Assembly: GCF_039962255.1 (NCBI RefSeq)
Contig: NZ_JAMPKY010000005.1
Coordinates: forward strand, 310,001-374,000
DNA from: Leptolyngbya subtilissima AS-A7
GTDB lineage: Bacteria; Cyanobacteriota; Cyanobacteriia; Phormidesmidales; Phormidesmidaceae
Direction of reading: 5' to 3'
DNA length: 64,000 nt
Each line of letters opens with the position of its first letter. Position 1 is the stretch's first letter. The notes under the pieces are model-generated. The model saw only the letters and a list, made by a program, of their open reading frames with translations. It ran no database searches and was not told where the DNA came from. Both the position numbers and the translations under genes were made by a program. Of this stretch, positions 8,185 to 16,330 are shown piece by piece.

Positions 8185-8793
8185 CTAGAACGGTTTTGCT
8201 GTGTGATTTTCTAGGTCAAATTCGTAGCGATCGCTAGAATTTATTGCCCCGTATAGGTTAAACGACACGGTGGGCTCGTCGCCTAGGGGTTCGATGCTGT
8301 GAATGGCGTTGGCGGTGAGGGCCACAATATCGCCGGGGTTAAGAACGATTTCATCGACTAGCTCTAGCTGGTCGGGGGAGTTGGATTGAGGGGCGCGTCG
8401 CCAGAAGCGGTTGCGCTCTTGGCCGCCCAGTAGCGCGACAATTCCCCAGGCTCCGTGGTTGTGAATGGTGGAGGCGTGCCCCGGCAACCAGGCCACCATC
8501 TGCACCGTAATCGGGAATTGGTGCTCGCGGTAGAGAAAGTTGACGCTCCAACTAGTTCTGGGGTCGGGAGTGTTGTACTCCATCTGCAGCCAGTAAGAGC
8601 TGACCAAGAGCTTGCGCACCAGGGGCGTGATCGCCTCTAGCCGACTGATGTCGTCGTGGAAGATGTCGAGAATGTCTTCTAGCTCGGTGAGAAACCGGTA
8701 GAGGCGATAGTAACGCCCTGGCTCTATCGTTTCGGGGTTGCCGAAGGATTTATAGGTGCCGTCATCGGCAACTAGCCAGTTGTGGTTGGCCAT
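8185..8793 (-). CDS. Cupin-fold protein, cysteine dioxygenase-like
   Basis: A 202-residue soluble protein with the two cupin motifs of non-haem Fe dioxygenases. Motif 1 is the metal-binding segment IHNHGAWGIVALLGGQERN (two His plus a Glu further on). Motif 2 is NPGDIVALTANAIHSIEP with the third His. The length and the position of the motifs in the C-terminal half match the cysteine dioxygenase/PCO-like family, but I cannot see substrate-determining residues with confidence, so the thiol dioxygenase role is tentative. It lies 2 bases downstream of the secreted NTF2-like protein gene, so the two are almost certainly co-transcribed and perhaps translationally coupled. Confidence 0.82.
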   Translation of the reverse strand: MANHNWLVADDGTYKSFGNPETIEPGRYYRLYRFLTELEDILDIFHDDISRLEAITPLVRKLLVSSYWLQMEYNTPDPRTSWSVNFLYREHQFPITVQMVAWLPGHASTIHNHGAWGIVALLGGQERNRFWRRAPQSNSPDQLELVDEIVLNPGDIVALTANAIHSIEPLGDEPTVSFNLYGAINSSDRYEFDLENHTAKPF

Positions 8794-8795
8794 AG

Positions 8796-9608
8796 CTACT
8801 CAACACGCAGGCGGCGAGTTTCAACAACCATGCCGTCTTCGCGAATGACCACCGTCGATGCCCAGCGACTGTCGGGCTCGGCGGCGGCGGTGCCAACTTT
8901 GTAAAGCCCGCCAGAACTAAGAATGTCAAACACTACCGGGCGCGGCGCAAAAAAGTCTTCGGCGGTCACGCCTTCTTCGACGGCAACGCCCATCAGCGAT
9001 CGCCCTTCCAGCGGCTCCACCACAATCGTGTCAAAGCTGTAGGACTGGCCTGGGGTAAGGGTAGTGGGTAGCTGCACTTGCAGGGTGGGCGGGTTGTCGC
9101 CCGACGCCAGGCGGCTGGTCTCGCTCAGGATTTCTTGGTAGGCAATCTTCCCATTCTCTAGGCGCTGGCGCGAAGTGGTATCGGCGGAGAGAGTGAGGGT
9201 GCGATCGGGGCGCGTTTGGGTGCCGGTGGCAGTGGTGCGGGTTTCGACGGTGTAGCTACCGGGCCCATTGGCCTGCCAGCTCAGCAGCTCAACGTCGTAG
9301 GTGAGGTCGGGATACTGCTGCCAAAGGGTTTCGAGGGTTTGGCGCAGCTGGGCATAGTCAAATCCGGTGTCGCTGTCAAAGCCCTCGCTGTAAAAGGCCA
9401 TCACGGCATCGAGGTTGCGACTGCTTGCCGCCGTCTCTAAACCGGTTAACAGCTGCTGCACCTCAGCGGGGGCCGCCTGGGCTAAGACTGGCGTGTTCGC
9501 CTGGGTACCTGGAGCAAATGCCCCAGCGCCCCATAGCACCGCCGCCATCGACACGATTCCTAGACTCCACCGCCGCACTGCCGAGTTAGCCACGCTGAAC
9601 CGCCTCAT
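8796..9608 (-). CDS. Exported protein with NTF2/SnoaL-like domain
   Basis: A 270-residue protein with a twin basic N-terminus (MRRFSVANSAVRRWSLG), a hydrophobic core and an Ala-rich cleavage region near residue 40, so probably exported. Residues 48-165 (VQQLLTGLETAASSRNLDAV, then YSEGFDSDTGFDYAQLRQTL) resemble a nuclear transport factor 2/SnoaL-like fold. The C-terminal part (175-270) is beta-rich with no recognised motif. It is the first gene of an operon with the cupin gene. NTF2-like proteins are usually ligand-binding or small catalytic scaffolds; no catalytic residues can be assigned here. Confidence 0.75.
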   Translation of the reverse strand: MRRFSVANSAVRRWSLGIVSMAAVLWGAGAFAPGTQANTPVLAQAAPAEVQQLLTGLETAASSRNLDAVMAFYSEGFDSDTGFDYAQLRQTLETLWQQYPDLTYDVELLSWQANGPGSYTVETRTTATGTQTRPDRTLTLSADTTSRQRLENGKIAYQEILSETSRLASGDNPPTLQVQLPTTLTPGQSYSFDTIVVEPLEGRSLMGVAVEEGVTAEDFFAPRPVVFDILSSGGLYKVGTAAAEPDSRWASTVVIREDGMVVETRRLRVE

Positions 9609-9802
9609 TAACCAAAAATACTCCGTCTACCTTATATCAGTTTCTTTACGACCGGCTACGTAGCCCAGCTGTCCCCTCTAGTACCAGCCTGTTTCATCTA
9701 AAACTGGATCCGTTTCTGGCCAAAGAAAAGAAAACTTAGGGCATAGATTCTGGACAGGAGTTGGTATAGTCTAGAGGCGTTTTTAGCGTCGAGGGTGTTC
9801 CC

Positions 9803-10897
9803 TTGTCTACATCTACCCAAGCGGCATCTCCCCGGCTGCTGGTGGCCGCCAGCGGCACGGGTGGGCACCTGTTCCCGGCAATCGCCACCGCCGAAGCCCT
9901 GCGCCAAGAGGGCTACACCATCGAGTGGCTAGGGGTGCCCGATCGCCTCGAAACCACCTTAGTGCCCAAAAACTTTCCGCTCCATACGGTGCGTATGGCA
10001 GGGTTTCAGGGCCGACCTGGTCTAGGCACGGTGAAGACGATAGGGCGGTTTGGCCAGGCAACGGTGCAGGTGCAGCGACTGCTCAAACAGGGAAATTTTG
10101 ACGGAGTGTTTACCACTGGGGGCTACATTGCCGCCCCAGCGATTATTGCGGCGCGATCGCTCGGTCTGCCTGCGGTTCTGCACGAATCTAACGCGCTACC
10201 GGGCAAAGTCACTCGCTGGCTAAGCCCCTGGTGCACCACTGTGGCTCTGGGGTTTGAGGCCGCCCGTACTTATTTGCCTAAAGCTAAAACCGTAGTGGTG
10301 GGCACTCCTGTGCGGGACGAGTTTCTAACCCCAGAGCCACTCGTTCTCACCGATCCTGCTATTCCTGATGGGGTGCCGCTGATTGTGGTGGTGGGCGGTA
10401 GCCAAGGGGCGGTCGCCGTCAACCAGCTGGTGCGAGCCGCCGCCCCAGCCTGGATAGAAGCGGGTGCGTGGATTGTGCACCAAACCGGCAGCAATGACCC
10501 CGAAGCCGACAGCTACAGCCATCCTCACTACATTCATCGCCCCTTCTTTAGCGCCATGGCCGCCCTCATGCATCGGGCAACTCTGGCCATCGGGCGCTCT
10601 GGGGCGGGCACGCTTACGGAGCTGGCGATCTCTCGCACCCCCTCGATTCTGATTCCGTACCCGTTTGCGGCAGAAGACCACCAGACGGTCAATGCTAAAG
10701 CCTTTGTCGATGCCCACGCCGCTCTGATGTTGAACCAAGGCCAGATTGTCGCTCCAGAATTTCAGGCCCTGGTGCTTGATCTGCTGGCAGAGCCGCAACG
10801 GCTAGAGTCGATGGCAGCAGCAGCAGGGAGATTAGCCGCTGCTGATAGCGCCACAAAATTAGCCGATTTGATTCAGCAGATTGTGCTGAACCGCTAG
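9803..10897 (+). CDS. murG: UDP-GlcNAc--undecaprenyl-PP-MurNAc-pentapeptide GlcNAc transferase
   Basis: MurG adds N-acetylglucosamine to lipid I to make lipid II, the last cytoplasmic step of peptidoglycan precursor synthesis at the inner membrane. The 364-residue protein has the N-terminal Gly-rich loop ASGTGGHLFPA that binds the lipid acceptor, a second Gly-rich segment (TTGGYIAAPA), and a C-terminal UDP-GlcNAc site with GGSQGA, IGRSGAGTLTELA and PYPFAAEDHQTVNA. The length is normal for the family. The start codon is TTG at 9803; no in-frame ATG lies near the first conserved motif. It is transcribed alone from a 190-base upstream region. Confidence 0.95.
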   Translation: MSTSTQAASPRLLVAASGTGGHLFPAIATAEALRQEGYTIEWLGVPDRLETTLVPKNFPLHTVRMAGFQGRPGLGTVKTIGRFGQATVQVQRLLKQGNFDGVFTTGGYIAAPAIIAARSLGLPAVLHESNALPGKVTRWLSPWCTTVALGFEAARTYLPKAKTVVVGTPVRDEFLTPEPLVLTDPAIPDGVPLIVVVGGSQGAVAVNQLVRAAAPAWIEAGAWIVHQTGSNDPEADSYSHPHYIHRPFFSAMAALMHRATLAIGRSGAGTLTELAISRTPSILIPYPFAAEDHQTVNAKAFVDAHAALMLNQGQIVAPEFQALVLDLLAEPQRLESMAAAAGRLAAADSATKLADLIQQIVLNR

Positions 10898-10950
10898 ATC
10901 ATTCATGCAGCGGCAACGCTTTGTCTTGCCTATTTCTAGACGTGTGAATG

Positions 10951-10976
10951 TTTGTGAGGGCGATCGCTCTCACAAA
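10951..10976. terminator. HIP1-centred palindrome between convergent genes
   Basis: A 26-base inverted repeat with the HIP1 octamer at its centre; one position is a G:T pair. It lies between the murG stop and the stop codon of the convergent DUF4112 gene, and abuts the latter. It could serve as a bidirectional transcription stop, though T-runs are short. Confidence 0.5.
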
Positions 10977-11399
10977 CTATGTGTAGATCTCACCATCTTG
11001 GACGCTGTTTAAGTTGAGGCTGTCTGCCTCTTCTAGCGCGGTTGATTGGCCTTGCAGGTGAGCTTCTAACAGCTTTAGGTTCCGCACGTTTGACTTGTAG
11101 AAGGCGTCAAACAAATCCCCCACCAGCGGCACGGTCCCGACTACGGCTTCTAGGCCGATATTCAAGACCATCTGCGCCAAAATGCTTCTAGGCAAGCGAA
11201 ATCGGGCCGCCAAAACAATGATATAGGCCGACACTGCAGTAGCAATCAAATCACCTAGCCCAGGTACCAACCCAAGCACCGGATCCCAGCCTACTTTTAT
11301 TCCCAAAACGGGGATTTTGAAGGCCGTGTCCATCAGTCGGCTGATGCGACGGATGCGGTTTAAGTTTCTGAGTTGGGCGGCGGTGTCAACGATATTCAT
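10977..11399 (-). CDS. DUF4112-family membrane protein
   Basis: A 140-residue protein of the DUF4112 family. The signature is the hydrophobic, Gly/Pro-rich block WDPVLGLVPGLGDLIATAVS near residues 38-57, then LPRSILAQMVLNIGLEAVVG and VPLVGDLFDAFYKSN, which give two short membrane-inserting hairpins. A polar tail follows (about 115-140). The biochemical role of the family is unknown. It converges with murG and is otherwise monocistronic. Confidence 0.88.
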   Translation of the reverse strand: MNIVDTAAQLRNLNRIRRISRLMDTAFKIPVLGIKVGWDPVLGLVPGLGDLIATAVSAYIIVLAARFRLPRSILAQMVLNIGLEAVVGTVPLVGDLFDAFYKSNVRNLKLLEAHLQGQSTALEEADSLNLNSVQDGEIYT

Positions 11400-11610
11400 A
11401 GGCTAATACTGCCAGCTACCACTGGTGGTTGTCTTACGTCGAAGGAAGGAAAAAGCACAGCGAATGCTCGGATCGCATTTAGCTCTGGGATCGCACCGCA
11501 GATGGATTTGCTTTCTGGGACGAACCTTCAGGCAAAAGATTGTTGCTCTTTTTGGCTAGGCCAAGTCGAACCCTATGCCTTAGCTAACCAAGATCAAACT
11601 TTGCATCGAG

Positions 11611-11856
11611 CTACTTGGCTAGCTGGGTGGCCTCTGAATGAGCAGCGGTCCGAGCCGTTAGCGGCTGGAGGCTAAAGCCAACGACCTGATGCCCACGGCA
11701 ATAGAAACCTAGCTTGGGGCGTAGCTCAAAGGCAGGGGTAGTGTCCTTCTGCGCTTCGGCTTCGGTGTAGAGCCAGTAGCCCTGAGGCCCGGCAACAAGC
11801 TGCACCGGAGTCTCTTTTGTGCGCGAAATCAGCACGTGAGTAGGAGTAAACGTCAT
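11611..11856 (-). CDS. Small conserved hypothetical protein
   Basis: An 81-residue soluble protein beginning MTFTPTHVLISRTKETPVQL. The start at 11856 is chosen because AGGAG lies 7 bases upstream. A longer frame reaching 11982 lacks such a site and reads compositionally odd residues. The body contains QGYWLYTEAEAQ and LGFYCRGHQVVGFSLQPL, a short beta-rich pattern. I recognise no motif or function. Confidence 0.65.
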   Translation of the reverse strand: MTFTPTHVLISRTKETPVQLVAGPQGYWLYTEAEAQKDTTPAFELRPKLGFYCRGHQVVGFSLQPLTARTAAHSEATQLAK

Positions 11857-12111
11857 TGCAGTCTCCTTGGGTGCAATCGACCCTGAGTGAGTAGTAACTC
11901 TATGTAACGCCCTCTCAGAAAAAGCTGCGAGTCGGAGAGCCGAATCTCGTCGGGGAGGATCTCCCCATCCGCCGCAAGGCAAAGCTTCTTAAGGTGCCCA
12001 ACGGTGCTTGGTGAACACCACGAATCCTGAAAGGCGTACTAAATTGTTAAACAGGGGTTACAAAACTTCATCTGCCCCTGGTCGTACCCCGTTTTCAGGT
12101 AGCTTTCATTT

Positions 12112-12705
12112 ATGAAAGAATTCCACGCCAGCCAAACCCTGCGCCTGCGGGTGCCCAACGAGGCGATCCCCATTGAGCACTACCTGCGGCAGCCCCAGCG
12201 CTTAGTAAAGGCGATTACCGACCCGCGCCGCATTGAGGTGCTGGGCGATGGCCTGTATCGGCTGAGCCTGCGACCCCTACAGTTCTTTGGCATCAGCATT
12301 GAGCCTACCGCCGACCTGCGGGTTTGGAGCCTGGCCGACGGCACCTTGCGGCTAGAATCGGTGGCCTGCCGAGTCAAAGGCCCTGAATATCTCAGCTTTG
12401 TGAATGACTCCTTTGGCATGGCCTTGCAGGGCACCCTCACGCCCCAGCGTCAGGCTACCTACACCGAACTCCAAGGCCAAGCCGAACTGCAAATTCATCT
12501 AGAACTGCCGCCCCCGATTCGCTTTCTGCCAGCCTCGGTGCTCGATCGCACTGGTAAGACCTTTTTGAGCGGTATTCTCGGCACCATCAAGCATCGTATC
12601 GAGCGGCAGCTGGTGGAAGACTACCGCGCCTGGGTAGCCACAACCCACCGCCAGCCCCAGGGCAACGCTCAGGGAGCTATGCAGGGTCGCACGGTGCAGG
12701 GCTAG
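12112..12705 (+). CDS. DUF1997-family protein
   Basis: A 197-residue soluble protein with an alternating beta-strand pattern typical of the DUF1997 family found in cyanobacteria and plastids: MKEFHASQTLRLRVPNEAI, then LRQPQRLVKAITDPRRIEVL, GLYRLSLRPLQFFGISIEPT and a terminal helix. The family function is not established; the fold resembles lipid/START-like binding proteins, which is inference. Its last 29 bases overlap the 3' end of the convergent SAM hydrolase gene. A second DUF1997 member lies at 31247 in this window. Confidence 0.8.
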   Translation: MKEFHASQTLRLRVPNEAIPIEHYLRQPQRLVKAITDPRRIEVLGDGLYRLSLRPLQFFGISIEPTADLRVWSLADGTLRLESVACRVKGPEYLSFVNDSFGMALQGTLTPQRQATYTELQGQAELQIHLELPPPIRFLPASVLDRTGKTFLSGILGTIKHRIERQLVEDYRAWVATTHRQPQGNAQGAMQGRTVQG

Positions 12706-13495
12706 GGTGCAGGGTCAACTCAACGCGATCGCCCACTGTCAGCCCAAACTGCTGTTGGGCGCTGCCCTGGTTCACCGCCAGTTCCACAAAACCATGGCTG
12801 CCCACCAGCGCTAGCCCTTGCCCAGGAAGAACGTCCCCATAGGTCTGGCTGCCTGGAAGCGTCTGCTCCCCTATCGTTACGCTCCAGTCGCTAACGGTGA
12901 CTGTGCTGGCTAGGAGAGTTGTAGCGGCATTGCCGAAGTGATCGATGTACTGAACTGCGCCTGTCCATCCCTTGGCTGTGGCTATCGGAGCCTGCAAAGG
13001 GAGGTTGATAAGGAATTGAGGATCGATCCTGGCGCCCAGGTTATCTAGCGGCACGCCGTTGGCTAAATGAGCCGCTGCTGGGGCAAAGATGTCGCGCCCA
13101 TGGAAGGTGGTGCTGGGGTGGGGCGATCGCCAGTAGTCCACATTCGTCAGCTCTACTGCATTCAAAATGCCTTGATTCCTTGAGCGATCGCTCTGCCAAA
13201 CGCCGCTGAGCACCCCATTGTCTGGTCCTACAAAAATGCCCTGAGAAGTCTGCACCGCCACCGCCTGCCGCTGAGTGCCTACCCCTGGATCGACCACTAC
13301 TAAGTAAATCGTGCCCGGTGGCATGTAGGGATAAGCGCTGAGCAGGGTGAACCGCGCCGTATAGAGATCCTGCGGCGGCAGAGCGTGGGAGAGATCGATG
13401 AGCTGGGCTGTGGGAGCTATTGTGGCGATGACGCCTTTCATCACGCCCACGTAGCTGTCTTGAAGGCCGAAATCGGTGAGTAAGGCGATGGGCAT
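12677..13495 (-). CDS. SAM hydrolase (adenosyl-forming) family protein, DUF62 type
   Basis: A 272-residue enzyme of the SAM hydroxide adenosyltransferase family, which splits S-adenosylmethionine into adenosine and methionine. The N-terminus MPIALLTDFGLQDSYVGVMKG holds the conserved LTDFG...SYVG motif that binds the adenosyl group. VVVDPGVGTQR, GIFVGPDNGVLS and FHGRDIFAPAAAHLANG are the other family signatures. The C-terminal beta-barrel (about 180-270) includes the YIDHFGNAAT motif. The length is normal. The 3' end overlaps DUF1997 by 29 bases on the opposite strand. The physiological role in cyanobacteria is unclear. Confidence 0.92.
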   Translation of the reverse strand: MPIALLTDFGLQDSYVGVMKGVIATIAPTAQLIDLSHALPPQDLYTARFTLLSAYPYMPPGTIYLVVVDPGVGTQRQAVAVQTSQGIFVGPDNGVLSGVWQSDRSRNQGILNAVELTNVDYWRSPHPSTTFHGRDIFAPAAAHLANGVPLDNLGARIDPQFLINLPLQAPIATAKGWTGAVQYIDHFGNAATTLLASTVTVSDWSVTIGEQTLPGSQTYGDVLPGQGLALVGSHGFVELAVNQGSAQQQFGLTVGDRVELTLHPSPAPCDPA

Positions 13496-13542
13496 AGGAT
13501 CACAGTGGCAGGATAGCTACCGGCTATCTTGAAAGGCAACAG

Positions 13543-14043
13543 TTACGCTTTCGCTTCGTAGGCGCCCGATTTGCCTCCGGTTTTCTTCAGCAGGCGAATA
13601 TTGCGGATCTCAATAGATTTTTCCAGCCCCTTAGCCATGTCGTAGAGGGTGAGGGCGGCAACGCTGGCGGCAGTGAGGGCCTCCATCTCGACCCCGGTTT
13701 CGGCCTTAATTTTGACCGTGGCCTGGATTTGGTAACCAGGCAGCGCTGCATCGGGGGTGATCTGCACCTCCACCTTTTGAATCGGCAAAGGGTGGCAGAG
13801 GGGAATCAGGTGAGCGGTCTGCTTGGCCGCCATAATGCCAGCGATGCGAGCAGTGGCCAGTACGTCGCCCTTGGGGGCGTTACCCGCCTCTATGGTGGAC
13901 AGGGTCTCGGGCTGCATGACAACGGTAGCGACGGCGACGGCCTCGCGCACCGTCTGAGCTTTAGCGGCCACATCCACCATGTGGGCTTGGCCCTGGGCAT
14001 CGAGATGGGTGAGTGCCGCCGAAGCCAAAGGATTTTTTGTCAT
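13543..14043 (-). CDS. moaC: Cyclic pyranopterin monophosphate synthase
   Basis: MoaC makes cyclic pyranopterin monophosphate in molybdenum cofactor synthesis, acting after the radical-SAM enzyme MoaA. The 166-residue protein has the catalytic signatures [36 protein letters not shown] and the terminal KKTGGKSG. The start at 14043 ([15 protein letters not shown]) gives the usual family length. A longer in-frame extension to 14208 is simply the antisense of the tRNA-Arg gene and is rejected. No other moa gene is in the window. It follows the SAM hydrolase gene's 5' side with a 47-base gap but in the same direction, so read-through is possible. Confidence 0.95.
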   Translation of the reverse strand: MTKNPLASAALTHLDAQGQAHMVDVAAKAQTVREAVAVATVVMQPETLSTIEAGNAPKGDVLATARIAGIMAAKQTAHLIPLCHPLPIQKVEVQITPDAALPGYQIQATVKIKAETGVEMEALTAASVAALTLYDMAKGLEKSIEIRNIRLLKKTGGKSGAYEAKA

Positions 14044-14091
14044 GGGTTTAAACTGCGCAAAAGAATATGCTAATATCGAAAGCCTGCACGA

Positions 14092-14165
14092 GGGCGTGTA
14101 GCTCAGTGGACTAGAGCACGTGGCTACGGACCACGGTGTCGGGGGTTCGAATCCCTCCTCGCCCG
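14092..14165 (+). tRNA. tRNA-Arg (anticodon ACG)
   Basis: A 74-nt cloverleaf. Acceptor GGGCGTG pairs with CTCGCCC and is followed by discriminator G. The anticodon stem CGTGG/CCACG encloses the loop CTACGGA, so the anticodon is ACG (read as ICG). The T-arm has TTCGAAT. No CCA is encoded. One acceptor position is T opposite T (6-67), a non-Watson-Crick pair; otherwise all stems pair. Confidence 0.95.
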
Positions 14166-14244
14166 TTTTAACTGAACAGCTAGAGCTTGACCAATTTGAT
14201 TGTGACAAGCTCTAGCTGTTTGAGCTTCAAGGTTTAAGGTGTCC

Positions 14245-14279
14245 GGTTCAAGGCAGGTCGTCACCTGAAACCTTGAACC
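14245..14279. repeat. Inverted GGTTCAAGG/CCTTGAACC intergenic repeat
   Basis: GGTTCAAGG at 14245-14253 is exactly complementary to CCTTGAACC at 14271-14279. Related copies lie at 58674-58739 and 63272-63324. It may act as a transcript-end hairpin for the convergent MFS gene or the tRNA, but it is chiefly a dispersed repeat. Confidence 0.55.
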
Positions 14280-14311
14280 CTCTTTACCTGTCCCCTTTGC
14301 TACTCTCCAAA

Positions 14312-15628
14312 CTATCCGGCGTTGCTGGAACTGGGATTGGGTAGGTCGATCGCATAGACATCTCGGCCATGCCCTAGGGCAAACCTGAGGGAGTGGGCCA
14401 GGTCTTTGCTGTTGGCGGTGGCAAAAACCACCAGGCCCACCATCGTCATCACCCCAGATAGGCCAAAAATTCCTCTATAGCCAAGCTGGTCGGCGATGGT
14501 GCCAAAGATGGGGCCAGCCAGGGCAATACCCACGTCAAAGCCGACCATGGCTAGGCCAAAGGTGCGACCACGATCGCTCGGGCTAGAGCGATCGCCCATC
14601 AGTGCCGCAATCATTGGAATCAGGGTGCCGCCCGCAAACCCCTGAACAAACCCTGCTAGCAAGAACATTGGCGCGCTGCGAGCCAGCCAAAACATGGCCA
14701 TGCCCAAACTGTAGATCAGCAGGCTGGCAGTGATAAATCGCCCCCGTCCGTAGCGATCGGAGGCCCGACCAGCAATGAGACGCGACATAAAGCTTGCCAG
14801 GGCTGAAGCGGTGTAGATTAGGCCCACATTCAAATCCAGGCCTGCTTCCCGCACGTAGAGGGGCACAAAGGTACTCAGGGTGCCAAAGGCCAGCCCTACC
14901 AGCAGCAAAATGATTGCCGGGGTGCGCACTCGCCCGCTCCACAGCTGACCCCAAAACTCCTGCGAGCCAGCATTTTCTACAGTGCTGGGCGGTTGGTAGG
15001 GCTCATGTAGCCGCGCCACCAGCACTAAACCGACCATACCCAGCAGCCCCATCACCAAAAACGCGGTAGTAAACCCCGTCGCCTCGTAGAGAAAGCCGCC
15101 AAGGGCAGGCCCCAGGGCCAGACCAGTAGGGTTGACTAGGGTCATGTAACCAATCAGCTCACCTCGGTTCGCAGGGGGAGCTAGATCTAGCACCAGGGCG
15201 CTGTAGGCCACCACAAAAGCGGCAATGCTCAACCCGTGGAAGGCGCGAATGCCCATCATGGCCAGAATCGAGCTGTCCAATGTGATGTTGTACCCTGCCA
15301 GCGACAGCGGCACGATCGCACGGGGCAGAAACTGCACTAGCAGGTAGCCAAAGGGGGCGATCGCGATCGCTCCCAATCCCACTATCATCACCACCTTGCG
15401 GCCTCGCTCGTCGGCCAGGCGCGACAGGTAGGGCCGAGCCGCTAGCAACCCCACGGCAAAAGATGCCATCACGATGCCAATCTGCTGGCCGCTGCCCCCC
15501 AGAGTTTCAATAAATAGCGGTAGCGTTGGCAGTAAACCTGCTAACCCCGCCCAAAAACACAGCCCCGCCGCAAACAGCACTATCAGGTTGTTGCGCACTG
15601 CTGGGCTAAATGTTGAGAAAATAGTCAA
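14312..15628 (-). CDS. MFS-family transporter
   Basis: A major facilitator of about 438 residues with 12 predicted helices. The first helix carries FAAGLCFWAGLAGLLPTLPL. The loop between helices 2 and 3 reads RLADERGRKVVMIVG, the MFS signature, and the corresponding loop of the second half reads GRASDRYGRGRFITAS. I place the start at TTG 15628, which has GGAG nine bases upstream. A frame extending to 15766 would run into the divergent DUF1643 gene and has no hydrophobic or conserved sequence; GTG at 15598 is another option. The substrate is unknown; the overall pattern resembles drug/metabolite exporters. Confidence 0.87.
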   Translation of the reverse strand: MTIFSTFSPAVRNNLIVLFAAGLCFWAGLAGLLPTLPLFIETLGGSGQQIGIVMASFAVGLLAARPYLSRLADERGRKVVMIVGLGAIAIAPFGYLLVQFLPRAIVPLSLAGYNITLDSSILAMMGIRAFHGLSIAAFVVAYSALVLDLAPPANRGELIGYMTLVNPTGLALGPALGGFLYEATGFTTAFLVMGLLGMVGLVLVARLHEPYQPPSTVENAGSQEFWGQLWSGRVRTPAIILLLVGLAFGTLSTFVPLYVREAGLDLNVGLIYTASALASFMSRLIAGRASDRYGRGRFITASLLIYSLGMAMFWLARSAPMFLLAGFVQGFAGGTLIPMIAALMGDRSSPSDRGRTFGLAMVGFDVGIALAGPIFGTIADQLGYRGIFGLSGVMTMVGLVVFATANSKDLAHSLRFALGHGRDVYAIDLPNPSSSNAG

Positions 15629-15719
15629 ACCGTCGGTCTCCGAGTAGAGTGCTGGGTGCTCAGCAGCGAGATTCGCCGCCTGGTCAGAACCACCGCGCCC
15701 TACTCTCCAATGTAAACAA

Positions 15720-16256
15720 ATGTTGCAGCTATCGGCTATGGAACGTTCGGCCACCTTTGACCCCACGGGTCGCTACCGATACAGCCTCGGGCGGCGGTGG
15801 AGCGCGGGCCCCACCCTAGCCATCATCATGCTCAACCCCAGCCAGGCCGACAGTAGCGTAGACGACCCCACTATTCGTCGCTGCATTGGCTTAGCCCAAG
15901 GCTGGGGCTTTGGGGCGATCGCTGTAGTCAACCTATTCGCCTACCGCAGCCCTCACCCCAAGACCCTACGCCAAGCCAAGGATCCCATCGGCCCTGAGAA
16001 CGATGCCGCTCTGAGCACAGCCGAGCATCAGGCCGACCAGATTTTGCTGGCCTGGGGAAACTGGGGGAACTGGTTAGGGCGCGATCGCACCGTCCTCACC
16101 CTGCTAACCCCCTTTCACCCTCAGTGCCGCTGCCTAGGCCACAACCGCACCGGCCAACCCCGCCATCCCCTCTATGTACCCCGTTTTACAGCCCTACAAG
16201 CCTGGGCCTCTCCACAGCCAGACGAACTTAAAACTGTCTCGCCCCTCAATTTCTAG
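15720..16256 (+). CDS. DUF1643-family protein
   Basis: A 178-residue soluble protein. RYSLGRRWSAGPTLAIIMLN, the block PSQADSSVDDPTIRRCIGLA and FGAIAVVNLFAYRSPHPKTL are the hallmarks of DUF1643. The C-terminal part contains ILLAWGNWGN. The family is widespread in bacteria and sometimes phage-linked, but its function is unknown. ATG at 15720 is used; a second ATG six codons later is also possible. It is divergent from the MFS gene, with about 90 bases between the starts. Confidence 0.85.
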   Translation: MLQLSAMERSATFDPTGRYRYSLGRRWSAGPTLAIIMLNPSQADSSVDDPTIRRCIGLAQGWGFGAIAVVNLFAYRSPHPKTLRQAKDPIGPENDAALSTAEHQADQILLAWGNWGNWLGRDRTVLTLLTPFHPQCRCLGHNRTGQPRHPLYVPRFTALQAWASPQPDELKTVSPLNF

Positions 16257-16290
16257 CTCAGATGGATCCCTATCCGAATCACTTCACCTG

Positions 16291-16330
16291 CCCACTCATC
16301 CACCCATCCACCCACCTACTCTCCTACCTC
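16291..16330. repeat. C-rich heptamer-like tandem repeat
   Basis: Repeats of the CCCATCCA/CCCACCT type fill 16291-16330 between two convergent genes. A 23-base piece (16299-16321) is the exact reverse complement of 43194-43216, so the two sites are inverted copies of one dispersed repeat. The last bases overlap the 3' end of the rhomboid gene. Confidence 0.6.

Noticed and set aside
14044-14208. A longer N-terminus for MoaC
   Set aside because: The extra codons are the antisense of tRNA-Arg(ACG); the accepted start gives the normal family length.
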